A program made the translations under genes and the position numbers. Shown here piece after piece: positions 1-8,423 of a stretch of DNA of 64,000 bases. Source of the stretch: Streptomyces albogriseolus (GTDB taxonomy: Bacteria > Actinomycetota > Actinomycetes > Streptomycetales > Streptomycetaceae); contig BMVA01000016.1 in NCBI GenBank assembly GCA_014650475.1, positions 62,001-126,000 on the forward strand, in the 5' to 3' direction. How positions within the stretch are numbered: position 1 is the first letter of the stretch; every line of letters begins with the position of its first letter. The notes under the pieces are model-generated. The model was not told the DNA's origin. It saw only the letters and a list, made by a program, of their open reading frames with translations, and made no database searches.

Positions 1-790
1 TCTTGGTGTTGTACAGGCCCCAGTGCAGGCCGAGGACCGCGTAATTCTTGATCAGGGCGTGGTTGAGGGCGGGGCTCGGGATGGCGCCGCTCGCGAAGCC
101 GACGATCACGATGCGGCCCTCGAAGGCGACGGTCTTGGCGGACTGGGTGTACGCCTCGCCGCCGACCGGGTCGAAGATCACGTCCGCGCCGCGTCCGCCG
201 GTGGCCTCCTTGACCGCGGCGACGACGTCCTGTTCCCGCCGGTCGATCACCACGTCGCAGCCCAGGTCGCGGGCCACGGCGGCCTTGCCTGCGCCGCCCG
301 CCACGCCGATGACGGTGGCGCCGGCCGCCTTGCCGAGCTGCACGGCGGCGCTGCCCACCCCGCCCGCGGCGGCGTGCACGAGCAGGGTCTCTCCGGCCTC
401 CAGGCGGGCCCGCCGGTGCAGGGCGAACCAGGCCGTCTGGTAGCCGATGTGCAGGGCGGCGGCCTCGGCGTCGTCCAGCGCGTCCGGCGCGGGCAGCAGT
501 GCGGCGGCGTCCGCGACGGCGTACTCGGCGAAACCGCCGTGCGGCAGCGCCGGGTTGGCGATCACCCGGCGGCCGTCCTCGGTCTCGCCGCAGATCTCGA
601 CGCCCGGTGTGAACGGCAGCGGCGGCCGCACCTGGTACTGGCCCCGGCACATCAGGGCGTCCGGGAAGTTGATGTTGGCGGCGCGTACCCGGAGCAGCAC
701 CTGCCCCGCGCCGGGGGTCGGCCGTTCGACGTCCGCGAGGCGCATCACCTCGCCCGGCTCGCCGAGTTCGTGCACTTGCCATGCCTGCAT
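1..790 (-). CDS. NADPH:quinone oxidoreductase (zinc-less MDR family), 3' part missing
   Basis: About 263 residues are visible; the C-terminus lies beyond the left edge. The protein starts MQAWQVHELGEPGEVMRL, a typical quinone reductase N-terminus, and carries the GroES-like substrate domain (about residues 1-125) followed by a Rossmann NADPH site with HAAAGGVGSAAVQLGK near residue 140. The structural and catalytic zinc ligands of alcohol dehydrogenases are absent, which fits the quinone oxidoreductase branch that reduces quinones or enones with NADPH in the cytosol. The family is secure; the physiological substrate cannot be told. Confidence 0.9.
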   Translation of the reverse strand, partial: MQAWQVHELGEPGEVMRLADVERPTPGAGQVLLRVRAANINFPDALMCRGQYQVRPPLPFTPGVEICGETEDGRRVIANPALPHGGFAEYAVADAAALLPAPDALDDAEAAALHIGYQTAWFALHRRARLEAGETLLVHAAAGGVGSAAVQLGKAAGATVIGVAGGAGKAAVARDLGCDVVIDRREQDVVAAVKEATGGRGADVIFDPVGGEAYTQSAKTVAFEGRIVIVGFASGAIPSPALNHALIKNYAVLGLHWGLYNTK

Positions 791-895
791 GCGGGGCCTC
801 CACGGGACGGTGAACGTCGTCTTCGCTGACCGGGTCCCCGCATACTAAGCGGTCGCTTGCCTCAAGGGAACCGTCCCGCTCCCTCGGGCCGCACC

Positions 896-1468
896 TCATC
901 CCTTCCTCGGCCGCGCCCGCACGTGCATCCGCTCCCCCTGCGGCCCGAAGAGGCTGAGGAACTCCACCGGCCCCTCCCCCGTCGACCCGAACCAGTGCGG
1001 CACGCGCGTGTCGAACTCGGCCGCCTCGCCCGCCGTCAGCACCACGTCGTGGTCGCCCAGGACCAGACGCAGTTTTCCGGAGAGCACGTACAGCCACTCG
1101 TAGCCCTCGTGCGTGCGCGGGTCGGGCTCCAGCTTCCGCTTCGGTTCGAGCACCTTGTACGCCTGGAGCCCGCCGGGCTGCCGGGTGAGCGGCCAGTGGG
1201 TGCGTCCGCCGCGCTCGATCGGCCGGGCGCGCACCCGAGGATCGCCCACCGGGGGCGCGCCGACCAGCTCGTCCAGCGACACCTGGTGGGCCTGGGCGAT
1301 GGGCAGCAGCAGGTCCAGGCCGGGTTTGCGCTGTCCGGACTCCAGCCGGGACAGGGTGCTCACGGAGATGCCGGTCGCCTCCGCCAGCGCCGCGAGTGTC
1401 ACCTCCCGCTCCTTCCGGATCCGGCGCAGCCGGGGGCCCACTTCCGCGAGAACGTCGTCCGTCACCAT
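896..1468 (-). CDS. XRE-family regulator with C-terminal cupin domain
   Basis: 190 residues. An N-terminal helix-turn-helix (about residues 11-66, with LAALAEATGISVSTLSRLESGQRKP) is followed by a cupin_2 barrel (about 110-185). This two-domain layout is typical of repressors that sense a small ligand in the cupin pocket. The ATG at 1468 was chosen because it sits 6 nt after a strong -10 hexamer, giving a leaderless mRNA; longer in-frame starts would run through the neighbouring flavoprotein gene. It is divergent from that gene, 78 bp away, so it probably controls both itself and the flavoprotein. Confidence 0.88.
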   Translation of the reverse strand: MVTDDVLAEVGPRLRRIRKEREVTLAALAEATGISVSTLSRLESGQRKPGLDLLLPIAQAHQVSLDELVGAPPVGDPRVRARPIERGGRTHWPLTRQPGGLQAYKVLEPKRKLEPDPRTHEGYEWLYVLSGKLRLVLGDHDVVLTAGEAAEFDTRVPHWFGSTGEGPVEFLSLFGPQGERMHVRARPRKG

Positions 1469-1474
1469 GCGGAC

Positions 1475-1503
1475 ATTGCAGGTTCGGCAAACTTGTTTGT
1501 CAA
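1475..1503 (-). promoter_or_regulatory. Promoter and operator between XRE-cupin gene and flavoprotein gene
   Basis: On the minus strand TTGACA (1503-1498), a 17-nt spacer and TGCAAT (1480-1475) form a near-ideal vegetative promoter 6 nt from the regulator ATG. The inverted repeat CAAAC-tt-GTTTG (1488-1499) lies in the spacer. On the plus strand TTGCAG (1476-1481) and GTCAAT (1499-1504) with 17-nt spacing may form an overlapping face-to-face promoter for the flavoprotein. The operator role is inferred from position. Confidence 0.6.
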
Positions 1504-1546
1504 TCCGCGGCTGCCGGAGCGACCGTCGGCAGTGGAGGTGGTCACG

Positions 1547-2494
1547 ATGACCGAGCAGGACTCGAACGACAGCCGCTACGACGTGGTCGTGGTGGGCGGA
1601 GGAGCGGCGGGGCTGTCCGCCGCGCTGGTGCTGGGGCGGGCCCGGCACCGCACGCTGGTGGTCGACGCGGGCGAGCCGCGCAACGCGCCGTCGGCGCACA
1701 TGCAGGGCTACCTGAGCCGGGACGGTATGCCGCCGGCGGAGTTCCTGGCGCTCGGCCGGGAGGAGATCGCGCGCTACGGCGTGGAGCTGGTCCGGGACCG
1801 GGTGACGGACGTCGCCCGGGGTGAGGACTTCACGGTGGCGCTGGAGCGGGGCGGGAGGGTGCGCGCCCGGCGGCTGGTCGTGGCGACGGGGCTGAAGGAC
1901 GAGATGCCGGACGTCCCCGGGGTCGCCGAGCGGTTCGGGCGGGACGTGCTGCACTGCCCGTTCTGCCACGGCTGGGAGGTGCGCGACGAGCCCTTCGGGG
2001 TGCTGGCGTCGAGCGCGGCGGGCGTGCACCAGGCGCTGATGGTGTCCCGGTGGTCGAAGGACGTCACGTTCTTCCTGCACCGGGTTGCCGAGGAGGAGCT
2101 GTCCGACCTCGACCTGCGCCGGCTCGCCGCGGCGGGCGTGGACGTGGTGCCGGGCGAGGTCGCCGCTCTGGTGGTCGAGGACGACCGGCTCACCGGCGTG
2201 CGGATGGCCGACGGCGCCGTGCACTCCCAGTCGGTGGTGTTCGTCGCGCCGCGTCCGGTGCCGCAGACGGGGCTGCTGGAGCGGCTGGGCGCGGAGATGG
2301 ACGAGACGCCGTTCGGGACGTACCCGGTGGTCGACCCGAACGGGCTGACCAGCGTGCCGGGTGTGTGGGCGGCGGGCAACGCGATCGGGTTCAGCGAGCA
2401 GGTGGTGCACGCGGCGAGCGGCGGCTACCGCGCGGCGGCGGCGATCGTCGGGGACCTGCGGATGGCGGACCTGGACGCGGCGCTCGGCGCGTGA
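1547..2494 (+). CDS. Thioredoxin-reductase-like FAD/NAD(P) disulfide oxidoreductase
   Basis: 315 residues with an FAD-binding GGGAAGLSAA (about 17-27), a redox pair C137-P-F-C140 in the context HCPFCHGWE, and a C-terminal FAD motif around GVWAAGNA. Classic thioredoxin reductases carry CATC; CxFC followed by HG(Y/W)E is what I recall from the GliT/HlmI-type dithiol oxidases and their uncharacterised relatives. ATG 1547 has GGAGG at 1534-1538. It is divergent from an XRE-cupin regulator that probably controls it. No thioredoxin gene or dithiolopyrrolone/ETP genes are nearby, so the substrate is unknown. Confidence 0.85.
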   Translation: MTEQDSNDSRYDVVVVGGGAAGLSAALVLGRARHRTLVVDAGEPRNAPSAHMQGYLSRDGMPPAEFLALGREEIARYGVELVRDRVTDVARGEDFTVALERGGRVRARRLVVATGLKDEMPDVPGVAERFGRDVLHCPFCHGWEVRDEPFGVLASSAAGVHQALMVSRWSKDVTFFLHRVAEEELSDLDLRRLAAAGVDVVPGEVAALVVEDDRLTGVRMADGAVHSQSVVFVAPRPVPQTGLLERLGAEMDETPFGTYPVVDPNGLTSVPGVWAAGNAIGFSEQVVHAASGGYRAAAAIVGDLRMADLDAALGA

Positions 2495-2544
2495 CCTCCG
2501 GATCCGGAGGTGTAGAAGGCACACCTTCGTAGCACGATGACTGC

Positions 2545-4083
2545 ATGTTGCTGTCCCGGCTGGCCCAGGTGTCCCAGGAGGTGGCCGCCGCCTCGGCGCG
2601 GTCGCGGAAGACCGCGCTGCTCGCCGAGCTGTTCCGGGAGGCGTCGCCGGACGACGTCCCGGTCGTCATCCCGTATCTGGCGGGCCGGCTGCCGCAGGGG
2701 CGGATCGGGGTCGGCTGGAAGGTGCTGAGCCGTCCGGTGCCGCCCGCCGCCGAGCCGTCGTTGACGGTGCGCGAGGTGGACGCGCTGCTCACCCGGCTCG
2801 CGAAGGTGTCGGGGCCGGGCTCGCAGGCCGGGCGGGCCCGGCTCGTCGGCGAGCTGCTGGGCGCGTCCACCGAGGCGGAGCAGCGGTTCTTGAGGGGGCT
2901 GCTGACCGGCGAGGTGCGCCAGGGCGCCCTGGACGCGGTGGCGGTGGAAGGGCTGGCCCGGGCGACCGGCGCGGCGTCGGCGGACGTACGGCGGGCGGTG
3001 ATGCTCGCAGGGTCGCTCCAGCCGGTCGCCGGGGCGCTGCTGGCGGACGGGCCGGGGGCGCTGGAGCGGTTCCGGCTGACCGTCGGGCGTCCGGTGCAGC
3101 CGATGCTGGCGCACAGCGCCTCCTCGGTCGCCGAGGCGGTCGGGAAGCTGGGCGCCTGCGCGGTCGAGGAGAAGCTCGACGGCATCCGGGTCCAGGTGCA
3201 CCGCGACGGCGACACCGTGCGGGTGCACACCCGCACCCTCGACGACATCACGGACCGGCTGCCCGAGGTGACGGCGGCGGCGCGGGAGCTGGACGCGGAG
3301 CGGTTCATCGTGGACGGGGAGGTCATCTCCTTCGACGGCACCGGACGCCCGCGGTCGTTCCAGGAGACGGCCGGGCGGGTCGGGTCCCGGGTGGACGTGG
3401 CGACGGCCGCCCGGGAGACGCCGGTCTCCCCCGTGTTCTTCGACGCGCTGTCGGTGGACGGCCGGGACCTGCTGGACCTGCCGTTCGCCGAGCGGCACGC
3501 CGAGCTGGCCCGGCTGGTGCCGGAGCCCATGCGGGTGCGGCGCACGGTGGTGAGCGGCCCCGACGATCTGGAGGCGGCGGAGGGGTTCCTCGCCGAGACG
3601 CTGGAGCGCGGCCATGAGGGCGTCGTGGTGAAGGGCCTGGAGGCCCCGTACAGCGCGGGGCGGCGCGGCGCGTCCTGGCTGAAGGTCAAGCCGGTGCACA
3701 CGCTGCACCTGGTGGTGCTGGCCGCCGAGTGGGGCCACGGCCGGCGCACCGGCAAGCTCTCCAACCTGCACCTGGGCGCCCGCACGCCCGACGGCGGCTT
3801 CGCGATGCTCGGCAAGACCTTCAAGGGCATGACCGACGCGATGCTGGAGTGGCAGACGAAGCGGCTGCGGGAGATCGCCGTCGACGAGAGCGGCTACACG
3901 GTGACCGTGCGCCCCGAACTCGTCGTGGAGATCGCCTACGACGGCCTGCAGCGCTCCAGCCGCTACCCGGCCGGCGTCACCCTGCGCTTCGCCCGGGTGA
4001 TCCGCTACCGCGAGGACAAGCGCCCCGAGGAGGCGGACACGGTCGGGACCGTGCTGGCCGCCCACCCGGAGGTACGGCCGTGA
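2545..4083 (+). CDS. lig: ATP-dependent DNA ligase
   Basis: 512 residues, the usual length of the actinobacterial LigB-like monomeric ligase. The N-terminal DNA-binding domain (1-190) precedes the adenylation domain with motif I EEKLDGIR; Lys210 is the residue expected to carry AMP. Motif III (FFDALSVDG), motif IV (EGVVVKG) and motif V (WLKVKP) follow, then an OB-fold. It seals nicks in DNA. There is no Ku or LigD-type polymerase or nuclease beside it, so non-homologous end joining is not indicated. The stop overlaps the start of the Nudix gene by 4 nt. Confidence 0.95.
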   Translation: MLLSRLAQVSQEVAAASARSRKTALLAELFREASPDDVPVVIPYLAGRLPQGRIGVGWKVLSRPVPPAAEPSLTVREVDALLTRLAKVSGPGSQAGRARLVGELLGASTEAEQRFLRGLLTGEVRQGALDAVAVEGLARATGAASADVRRAVMLAGSLQPVAGALLADGPGALERFRLTVGRPVQPMLAHSASSVAEAVGKLGACAVEEKLDGIRVQVHRDGDTVRVHTRTLDDITDRLPEVTAAARELDAERFIVDGEVISFDGTGRPRSFQETAGRVGSRVDVATAARETPVSPVFFDALSVDGRDLLDLPFAERHAELARLVPEPMRVRRTVVSGPDDLEAAEGFLAETLERGHEGVVVKGLEAPYSAGRRGASWLKVKPVHTLHLVVLAAEWGHGRRTGKLSNLHLGARTPDGGFAMLGKTFKGMTDAMLEWQTKRLREIAVDESGYTVTVRPELVVEIAYDGLQRSSRYPAGVTLRFARVIRYREDKRPEEADTVGTVLAAHPEVRP

Positions 4084-4544
4084 CGGCGGCCCGGAGCGCG
4101 GGCCTGCTGCTGTTCCGGCGCACCGGGGAGGGCGTCGAGGTGCTGCTCGGCCACATGGGCGGCCCGTTCTTCGCGCGCCGGGACGCCGGGGCGTGGACCG
4201 TGCCGAAGGGCGAGTACGACCCCGCCGAGCCCGCCTGGGACGCGGCGCGTCGCGAGTTCCGTGAGGAGCTGGGACTGCCCCCGCCGGACGGGGAGGCGGT
4301 GCCGCTCGGGGAGGTCCGCCAGTCGGGCGGCAAGGTGGTCACCGCCTGGGCGGTGGAGGCCGACCTGGACCCGGCGTCGGTCGTGCCCGGCACGTTCACC
4401 ATGGAGTGGCCGCCCAGGTCGGGGCGGACGCGGGAGTTCCCGGAGCTGGACCGGGTCGCCTGGTTCCCGCTCGGCCGGGCGCGTGAGCTGATCGTGTCGG
4501 CACAGACCGCGTTTCTGGACCGCCTGGCGGAGCACTCGCCCTGA
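4080..4544 (+). CDS. Nudix hydrolase
   Basis: 154 residues starting at a GTG that overlaps the ligase stop (GTGA), implying translational coupling. A complete Nudix box GX5EX7REXXEELG is present at about residues 46-68 (GEYDPAE ... REFREELGL). The family cleaves nucleoside diphosphates linked to another moiety with Mg2+. The N-terminus ARSAGLLLFRR and the ending REFPELDRVAWFPL resemble the diadenosine polyphosphate and NTP pyrophosphohydrolase branch. Coupling to a ligase makes a role in removing adenylated or damaged nucleotides attractive but unproven. Confidence 0.9.
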   Translation: MTAARSAGLLLFRRTGEGVEVLLGHMGGPFFARRDAGAWTVPKGEYDPAEPAWDAARREFREELGLPPPDGEAVPLGEVRQSGGKVVTAWAVEADLDPASVVPGTFTMEWPPRSGRTREFPELDRVAWFPLGRARELIVSAQTAFLDRLAEHSP

Positions 4545-4621
4545 GAGACCCTCCCGCGTTGCGCCGCCCATCGGCGCGCGGGAAGGTCGTCGGAGCACAG
4601 CCCGTCCCATGGAGGCCAGTG

Positions 4622-6007
4622 ATGCACATCGCCACGGTGAATCCGGCGAACGGCGAGACCGTCAAGACGTACCACCCCATGGACGAGGACGAGCTGGAAC
4701 GCCGGCTCCAGCTCGCGGAGGCCACCTTCCGCACGTACCGGACGACGACCTTCGAGGAGCGGTCCCGGCTGCTGCACCACGCCGCCGAGATCCTCGACGC
4801 GGACCAGGACGCCGTCGGCAAGGTGATCGCCACGGAGATGGGCAAGCCGGTCAAGCAGGCCCGCGCGGAGGCGGCGAAGTGCGCCAAGGCGATGCACTGG
4901 TACGCCGACCACGCGGCCGGACTGCTCGCCGACGAGGAGCCCGACGCGTCCGACGTGAAGGACTCCGGCGCCTCCCGGGTCCTGGTGCGCTACCGGCCGC
5001 TGGGACCGGTGCTCGCGGTGATGCCGTGGAACTTCCCGCTGTGGCAGGTGGTGCGGTTCGCCGCCCCCGCCCTGATGGCGGGCAACGTCGGGCTGCTCAA
5101 GCACGCGTCGAACGTGCCGCAGACCGCCCTGTACCTGGAGGACCTGTTCCACCGCGCGGGCTTCACCGAGGGCTGTTTCCAGACCCTGCTGATCGGCTCC
5201 GCGGCCGTCGACGACCTGCTGCGCGACGAGCGGATCAAGGCGGCGACCCTCACCGGGAGCGAGCCGGCCGGGCGGGCGGTCGCCTCGACGTGCGGCGAGA
5301 TGATCAAGAAGACGGTGCTGGAGCTGGGCGGCAGCGACCCGTTCGTGGTCATGCCGTCCGCCGACCTGGACCGGGCCGCCGAGGTCGCGGTGACCGCCCG
5401 GGTGCAGAACGCCGGGCAGTCCTGCATCGCCGCCAAGCGGTTCATCGTGCACACGGACGTCTACGACGCCTTCGCCGAGCGGTTCGTCGCCGGCATGAAG
5501 GCACTGAAGGTCGGCGACCCGATGGACGAGGACACCGACGTCGGCCCGCTCTCCAGCGAACAGGGACGCCGGGACCTGGAGGAGCTGGTCGACGACGCGG
5601 TACGGGCCGGCGCCACGGTGCTGTGCGGTGGCGAACGCCCGGACGGGCCGGGCTGGTTCTACCCGCCGACCGTGCTGGCCGGGATCGACCGGGAGATGCG
5701 CATCCACCGGGAGGAGGCCTTCGGCCCGGTCGCCACGCTGTACCGGGCGGCCGACCTGGACGAGGCGGTGCTCATCGCCAACGACACCCTGTTCGGGCTG
5801 AGTTCGAACGTGTGGACACGTGACGAGGCGGAGATCGACCGGTTCGTCCGGGACCTCGAGGCGGGCGGCGTGTACGTCAACGGCATGACGGCGTCCCACC
5901 CCGCGTTCCCCTTCGGCGGGGTCAAGCGGTCGGGGTACGGGCGTGAGCTGTCCGGGCACGGAATCCGCGAGTTCTGCAACATCACCACGGTTTGGCACGG
6001 CGCGTGA
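4622..6007 (+). CDS. gabD1: NADP-dependent succinate-semialdehyde dehydrogenase (GabD1 type)
   Basis: 461 residues, aldehyde dehydrogenase superfamily. Catalytic Cys268 lies in VQNAGQSCIAAKR, the general base Glu234 in LELGGSDPF, and Asn137 in MPWNFP. The sequence is very close to what I recall of mycobacterial GabD1 (same MxIATxNPATGETVKT opening and same VWxA ending), which oxidises succinic semialdehyde to succinate in the cytosol. The start at 4622 has GGAGG at 4611-4615; an upstream in-frame start at 4559 is rejected. It is the last step of GABA or alpha-ketoglutarate bypass metabolism. Confidence 0.9.
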   Translation: MHIATVNPANGETVKTYHPMDEDELERRLQLAEATFRTYRTTTFEERSRLLHHAAEILDADQDAVGKVIATEMGKPVKQARAEAAKCAKAMHWYADHAAGLLADEEPDASDVKDSGASRVLVRYRPLGPVLAVMPWNFPLWQVVRFAAPALMAGNVGLLKHASNVPQTALYLEDLFHRAGFTEGCFQTLLIGSAAVDDLLRDERIKAATLTGSEPAGRAVASTCGEMIKKTVLELGGSDPFVVMPSADLDRAAEVAVTARVQNAGQSCIAAKRFIVHTDVYDAFAERFVAGMKALKVGDPMDEDTDVGPLSSEQGRRDLEELVDDAVRAGATVLCGGERPDGPGWFYPPTVLAGIDREMRIHREEAFGPVATLYRAADLDEAVLIANDTLFGLSSNVWTRDEAEIDRFVRDLEAGGVYVNGMTASHPAFPFGGVKRSGYGRELSGHGIREFCNITTVWHGA

Positions 6008-6032
6008 CGCCCGCACGGTTACGATCCCGACT

Positions 6033-6269
6033 GTGAACCGCGAAGTGACACTGCCTCTGATCGTCGACGACCGCGGCACCCTTCAGGTGGCGGCCGCCGA
6101 CGTCAGCAAGCTGCTGCGCACGGTGGGCGGCCGGTGGGTCCGGCTCGTCGAGGCCGGCGAGGGCGGGCTCGACGAGGACACGGTCGCCGCGCTGACGATC
6201 GAACTCGCGAAGCTCGCCGACCGCATCGACGTGGCGTGCATCGCCCACAGCAGCGGCACCACCCCGTAG
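6033..6269 (+). CDS. Small conserved protein, probably DUF6213 family
   Basis: 78 residues starting MNREVTLPLIVDDRGTLQVAAADVSKLLRTVGGRWVRL. It has no membrane segment or recognisable motif and looks like a compact alpha/beta fold. I believe it belongs to the Streptomyces DUF6213 family, from memory. The GTG at 6033 lies 7 nt after a -10-like TACGAT (6020-6025), suggesting a leaderless transcript separate from gabD1. It ends 4 nt before the convergent TenA-like gene. Function unknown. Confidence 0.7.
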   Translation: MNREVTLPLIVDDRGTLQVAAADVSKLLRTVGGRWVRLVEAGEGGLDEDTVAALTIELAKLADRIDVACIAHSSGTTP

Positions 6270-6273
6270 GGCG

Positions 6274-6936
6274 TCAGGCCGGCCGTTCCAGGGTCCGCCA
6301 GAACAGCGCTTCGTAGCTCTGCAGCAGGTGTCCGTAGGCGCGGGCGCGGCTCTCGTCCAGGCGGCCGGTGTCCAGGGCCGCCTGCACGGCGCGCTCGGCG
6401 GTGCGGGCCGGCGCCGGGGCCGGTTCGGCGAAGAAGTCGAAGAAGGCGCAGGCCTCGTCGCCGAAGCCGTAGTGGGTGCGCAGGGCCCTGGCGATCGTGG
6501 CGCAGTAGCCGCCCCAGGCCGAGAAGTTGGCGGTGACGGCGAGGACGGCGTCGGCCGGGGCGGCGTTGAGGGCCAGCCAGGCGACGTAGGCGGGGTAGGC
6601 CTGGCAGCCCGGCAGCGGGGTGTAGGCGGCGGCGCGGGCCTCGTCGACGCCGCAGGCCGCGGCGAAGGCGGGCAGCCGCTGCTGGGCGATCGCCTCGCCC
6701 TCGGCCAGGGCGGTGAAGAAGGCGTCGGCCTCCGGTTCGGTTGAGGACCGCACGGCCAGCTGGAGGAAGGCGCGGCGGTCCGCGGGGATCACCCGCAGCT
6801 GTTCCAGGGCCAGGACGGCCAGGACCTCCCGGTCCGCCTCGCCGGCGGCGATCAGCGGCACCAGGGGGTTGGAGCGCGGGTCGGGGGCGAGCTCCGCGGT
6901 GATCGTGTTCAGCAGGTCCCGGGCGTTGCGTGTCAT
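6274..6936 (-). CDS. TenA/heme-oxygenase-like helical protein
   Basis: 220 residues, nearly all alpha-helical. The pattern with VPLIAAGEA, a central CGVDEARAAAYTPLPGCQAYPAYVAWLALN, and WGGYCATIARALRTHYGFGDEACAFFDFFAEP resembles the TenA/PqqC heme-oxygenase-like fold, which Streptomyces annotation often labels TenA-family regulator. The active-site residues of thiaminase II cannot be assigned with confidence, so no reaction is claimed. ATG 6936 has GGAGG 5 nt upstream. It is followed convergently by the DUF6213 gene and lies downstream of the acyl-CoA dehydrogenase behind a terminator. Confidence 0.65.
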   Translation of the reverse strand: MTRNARDLLNTITAELAPDPRSNPLVPLIAAGEADREVLAVLALEQLRVIPADRRAFLQLAVRSSTEPEADAFFTALAEGEAIAQQRLPAFAAACGVDEARAAAYTPLPGCQAYPAYVAWLALNAAPADAVLAVTANFSAWGGYCATIARALRTHYGFGDEACAFFDFFAEPAPAPARTAERAVQAALDTGRLDESRARAYGHLLQSYEALFWRTLERPA

Positions 6937-6979
6937 CGCGTCCTCCGAGGCGTCGGTCACCCCGAGGTTGGCCCGGCTG

Positions 6980-7021
6980 CCGTGCGGGGGCAACCCGGCG
7001 GACCGGACCGCCCCCGCACGG
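6980..7021 (-). terminator. Hairpin terminator after acyl-CoA dehydrogenase gene
   Basis: A perfect 12-bp stem CCGTGCGGGGGC (6980-6991) pairs with 7010-7021 around an 18-nt loop, 5 nt past the dehydrogenase stop codon. There is no clear U-tract, as is common in Streptomyces. Confidence 0.75.
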
Positions 7022-7025
7022 TGGG

Positions 7026-8252
7026 TCAGCGGATGGACATGCCCGAGAGGGTGCGGGCGATCACCAGGCGCTGGATCTCGCTGGTGCCCTCGAAGATCGT
7101 GTAGATCGCGGCGTCGCGGTGCATCCGCTCGACCGGGTACTCGCGGGTGTAGCCGTTGCCGCCGAGGATCTGGATGGCCTGGCCGGTGACCTTCTTGGCC
7201 GTCTCGCTGGCGAACAGCTTCGACATCGAGCCCTCGGCCGCGGTGAACGGCTTGCCGTTGACCGCCATCCAGGAGGCGCGCCACACCAGCAGGCGGGCCG
7301 CGTCGATCTGGGTGCGCATGTCGGCGAGCTGGAAGGCGACGCCCTGGTTGTCGATGATCGGGCGGCCGAACTGCTCACGCGTCCTGGCGTAGTCGAGCGC
7401 GACCTCGTAGGCGGCGCGGGCGGTGCCCACGGCCATGGCGCCGACGGCCGGGCGGGAGGCCTCGAAGGTGGCCATGGCGGCGTTCTTCACGCGCTCACCG
7501 CCCGTCCTGGCCTTCTCGCGGGCACGGGCCAGGCGCTCGTCCAGCTTCTCCTTGCCGCCGAGCAGGCAGGAGCCGGGAACGCGCACGTTGTCCAGGACGA
7601 CCTCGGCGGTGTGCGAGGCGCGGATGCCGTGCTTCTGGAACTTCTGGCCCTGCGACAGACCGGGGGTGTTCGGCGGGATGATGAAGGACGCGTGGCCCTT
7701 GGAGCCGAGCTCCGGGTCGACGACCGCGACCACCACATGGACGTTGGCGATGCCGCCGTTGGTCGCCCAGGTCTTGGTGCCGTTGATCACCCACTCGTCC
7801 TTGGCCTCGTCGTACACCGCGCGGGTGCGCATCGACGCCACGTCGGAGCCGGCGTCGGGCTCGGAGGAGCAGAAGGCCGCGACCTTGACGTCGTTCACGT
7901 CGCCGTACATCTGGGGGATCCAGGTGCCGATCTGCTCCTCGGTGCCGTTGGCGAGGACGCCGACGGCGGCGAGGCCGGTGCCGACGATCGACAGCGCGAT
8001 GCCGGCGTCGCCCCAGAACAGCTCCTCCATGGCCATGGGGATGCCGAGACCCGTTGCGTCGAAGTACTGCTGGGCGTAGAAGTCCAGGGAGTAGATGCCG
8101 ACCTTGGCCGCCTCCTGGATCACCGGCCAGGGAGTCTCCTCACGCTCGTCCCATTCGGCGGCGGCGGGGCGGATGACGTCGGCGGCGAAGCCGTGCAGCC
8201 AGTCCCGCACCTCCTTCTGTTCGTCGTTGAGCTCCATGGTGAACTCGGCCAT
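7026..8252 (-). CDS. Acyl-CoA dehydrogenase
   Basis: 408 residues, full length for the family. N-terminal helical domain (1-130), middle beta domain with [18 protein letters not shown] binding FAD and substrate, and C-terminal helical domain with [11 protein letters not shown] and [21 protein letters not shown]. The catalytic glutamate is in [12 protein letters not shown] near the C-terminus, the position used by short- and medium-chain enzymes. It inserts the first double bond of beta-oxidation and passes electrons to ETF. The divergent TetR gene, with tandem operator-like repeats between them, is the likely regulator. Confidence 0.93.
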   Translation of the reverse strand: MAEFTMELNDEQKEVRDWLHGFAADVIRPAAAEWDEREETPWPVIQEAAKVGIYSLDFYAQQYFDATGLGIPMAMEELFWGDAGIALSIVGTGLAAVGVLANGTEEQIGTWIPQMYGDVNDVKVAAFCSSEPDAGSDVASMRTRAVYDEAKDEWVINGTKTWATNGGIANVHVVVAVVDPELGSKGHASFIIPPNTPGLSQGQKFQKHGIRASHTAEVVLDNVRVPGSCLLGGKEKLDERLARAREKARTGGERVKNAAMATFEASRPAVGAMAVGTARAAYEVALDYARTREQFGRPIIDNQGVAFQLADMRTQIDAARLLVWRASWMAVNGKPFTAAEGSMSKLFASETAKKVTGQAIQILGGNGYTREYPVERMHRDAAIYTIFEGTSEIQRLVIARTLSGMSIR

Positions 8253-8280
8253 GACTCCTCCAGCGGCGGCGCACGTGCAT

Positions 8281-8316
8281 GTTACTTGCGGTAACCCCAG
8301 TCTGTTACCGACAAGT
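8281..8316. promoter_or_regulatory. Tandem operator-like inverted repeats between acyl-CoA dehydrogenase and TetR genes
   Basis: GTTAC-ttgcg-GTAAC (8281-8295) is a perfect inverted repeat, followed by a second, looser copy GTTAC-cgaca-AGTAG (8304-8318). Together they also make a larger dyad CGGTAAC-N8-GTTACCG (8289-8310). The site lies 28 bp from the dehydrogenase start and about 108 bp from the TetR start, as expected for a TetR operator. Confidence 0.6.
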
Positions 8317-8423
8317 AGGAGAAGTCAACTCCCCAGGCAGGTCGGCATCCCGTTCGATGTCGGGCCCGTGGTCAGTGTTAGTTTGCGCAGGCGTCACCGA
8401 TTCAGCACGGGTGGGGAGAGCTC

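Noticed and set aside
2545-4544. Non-homologous end-joining locus around the DNA ligase
   Set aside because: No Ku, polymerase or nuclease domain in or near the ligase; the ligase is of the stand-alone type.
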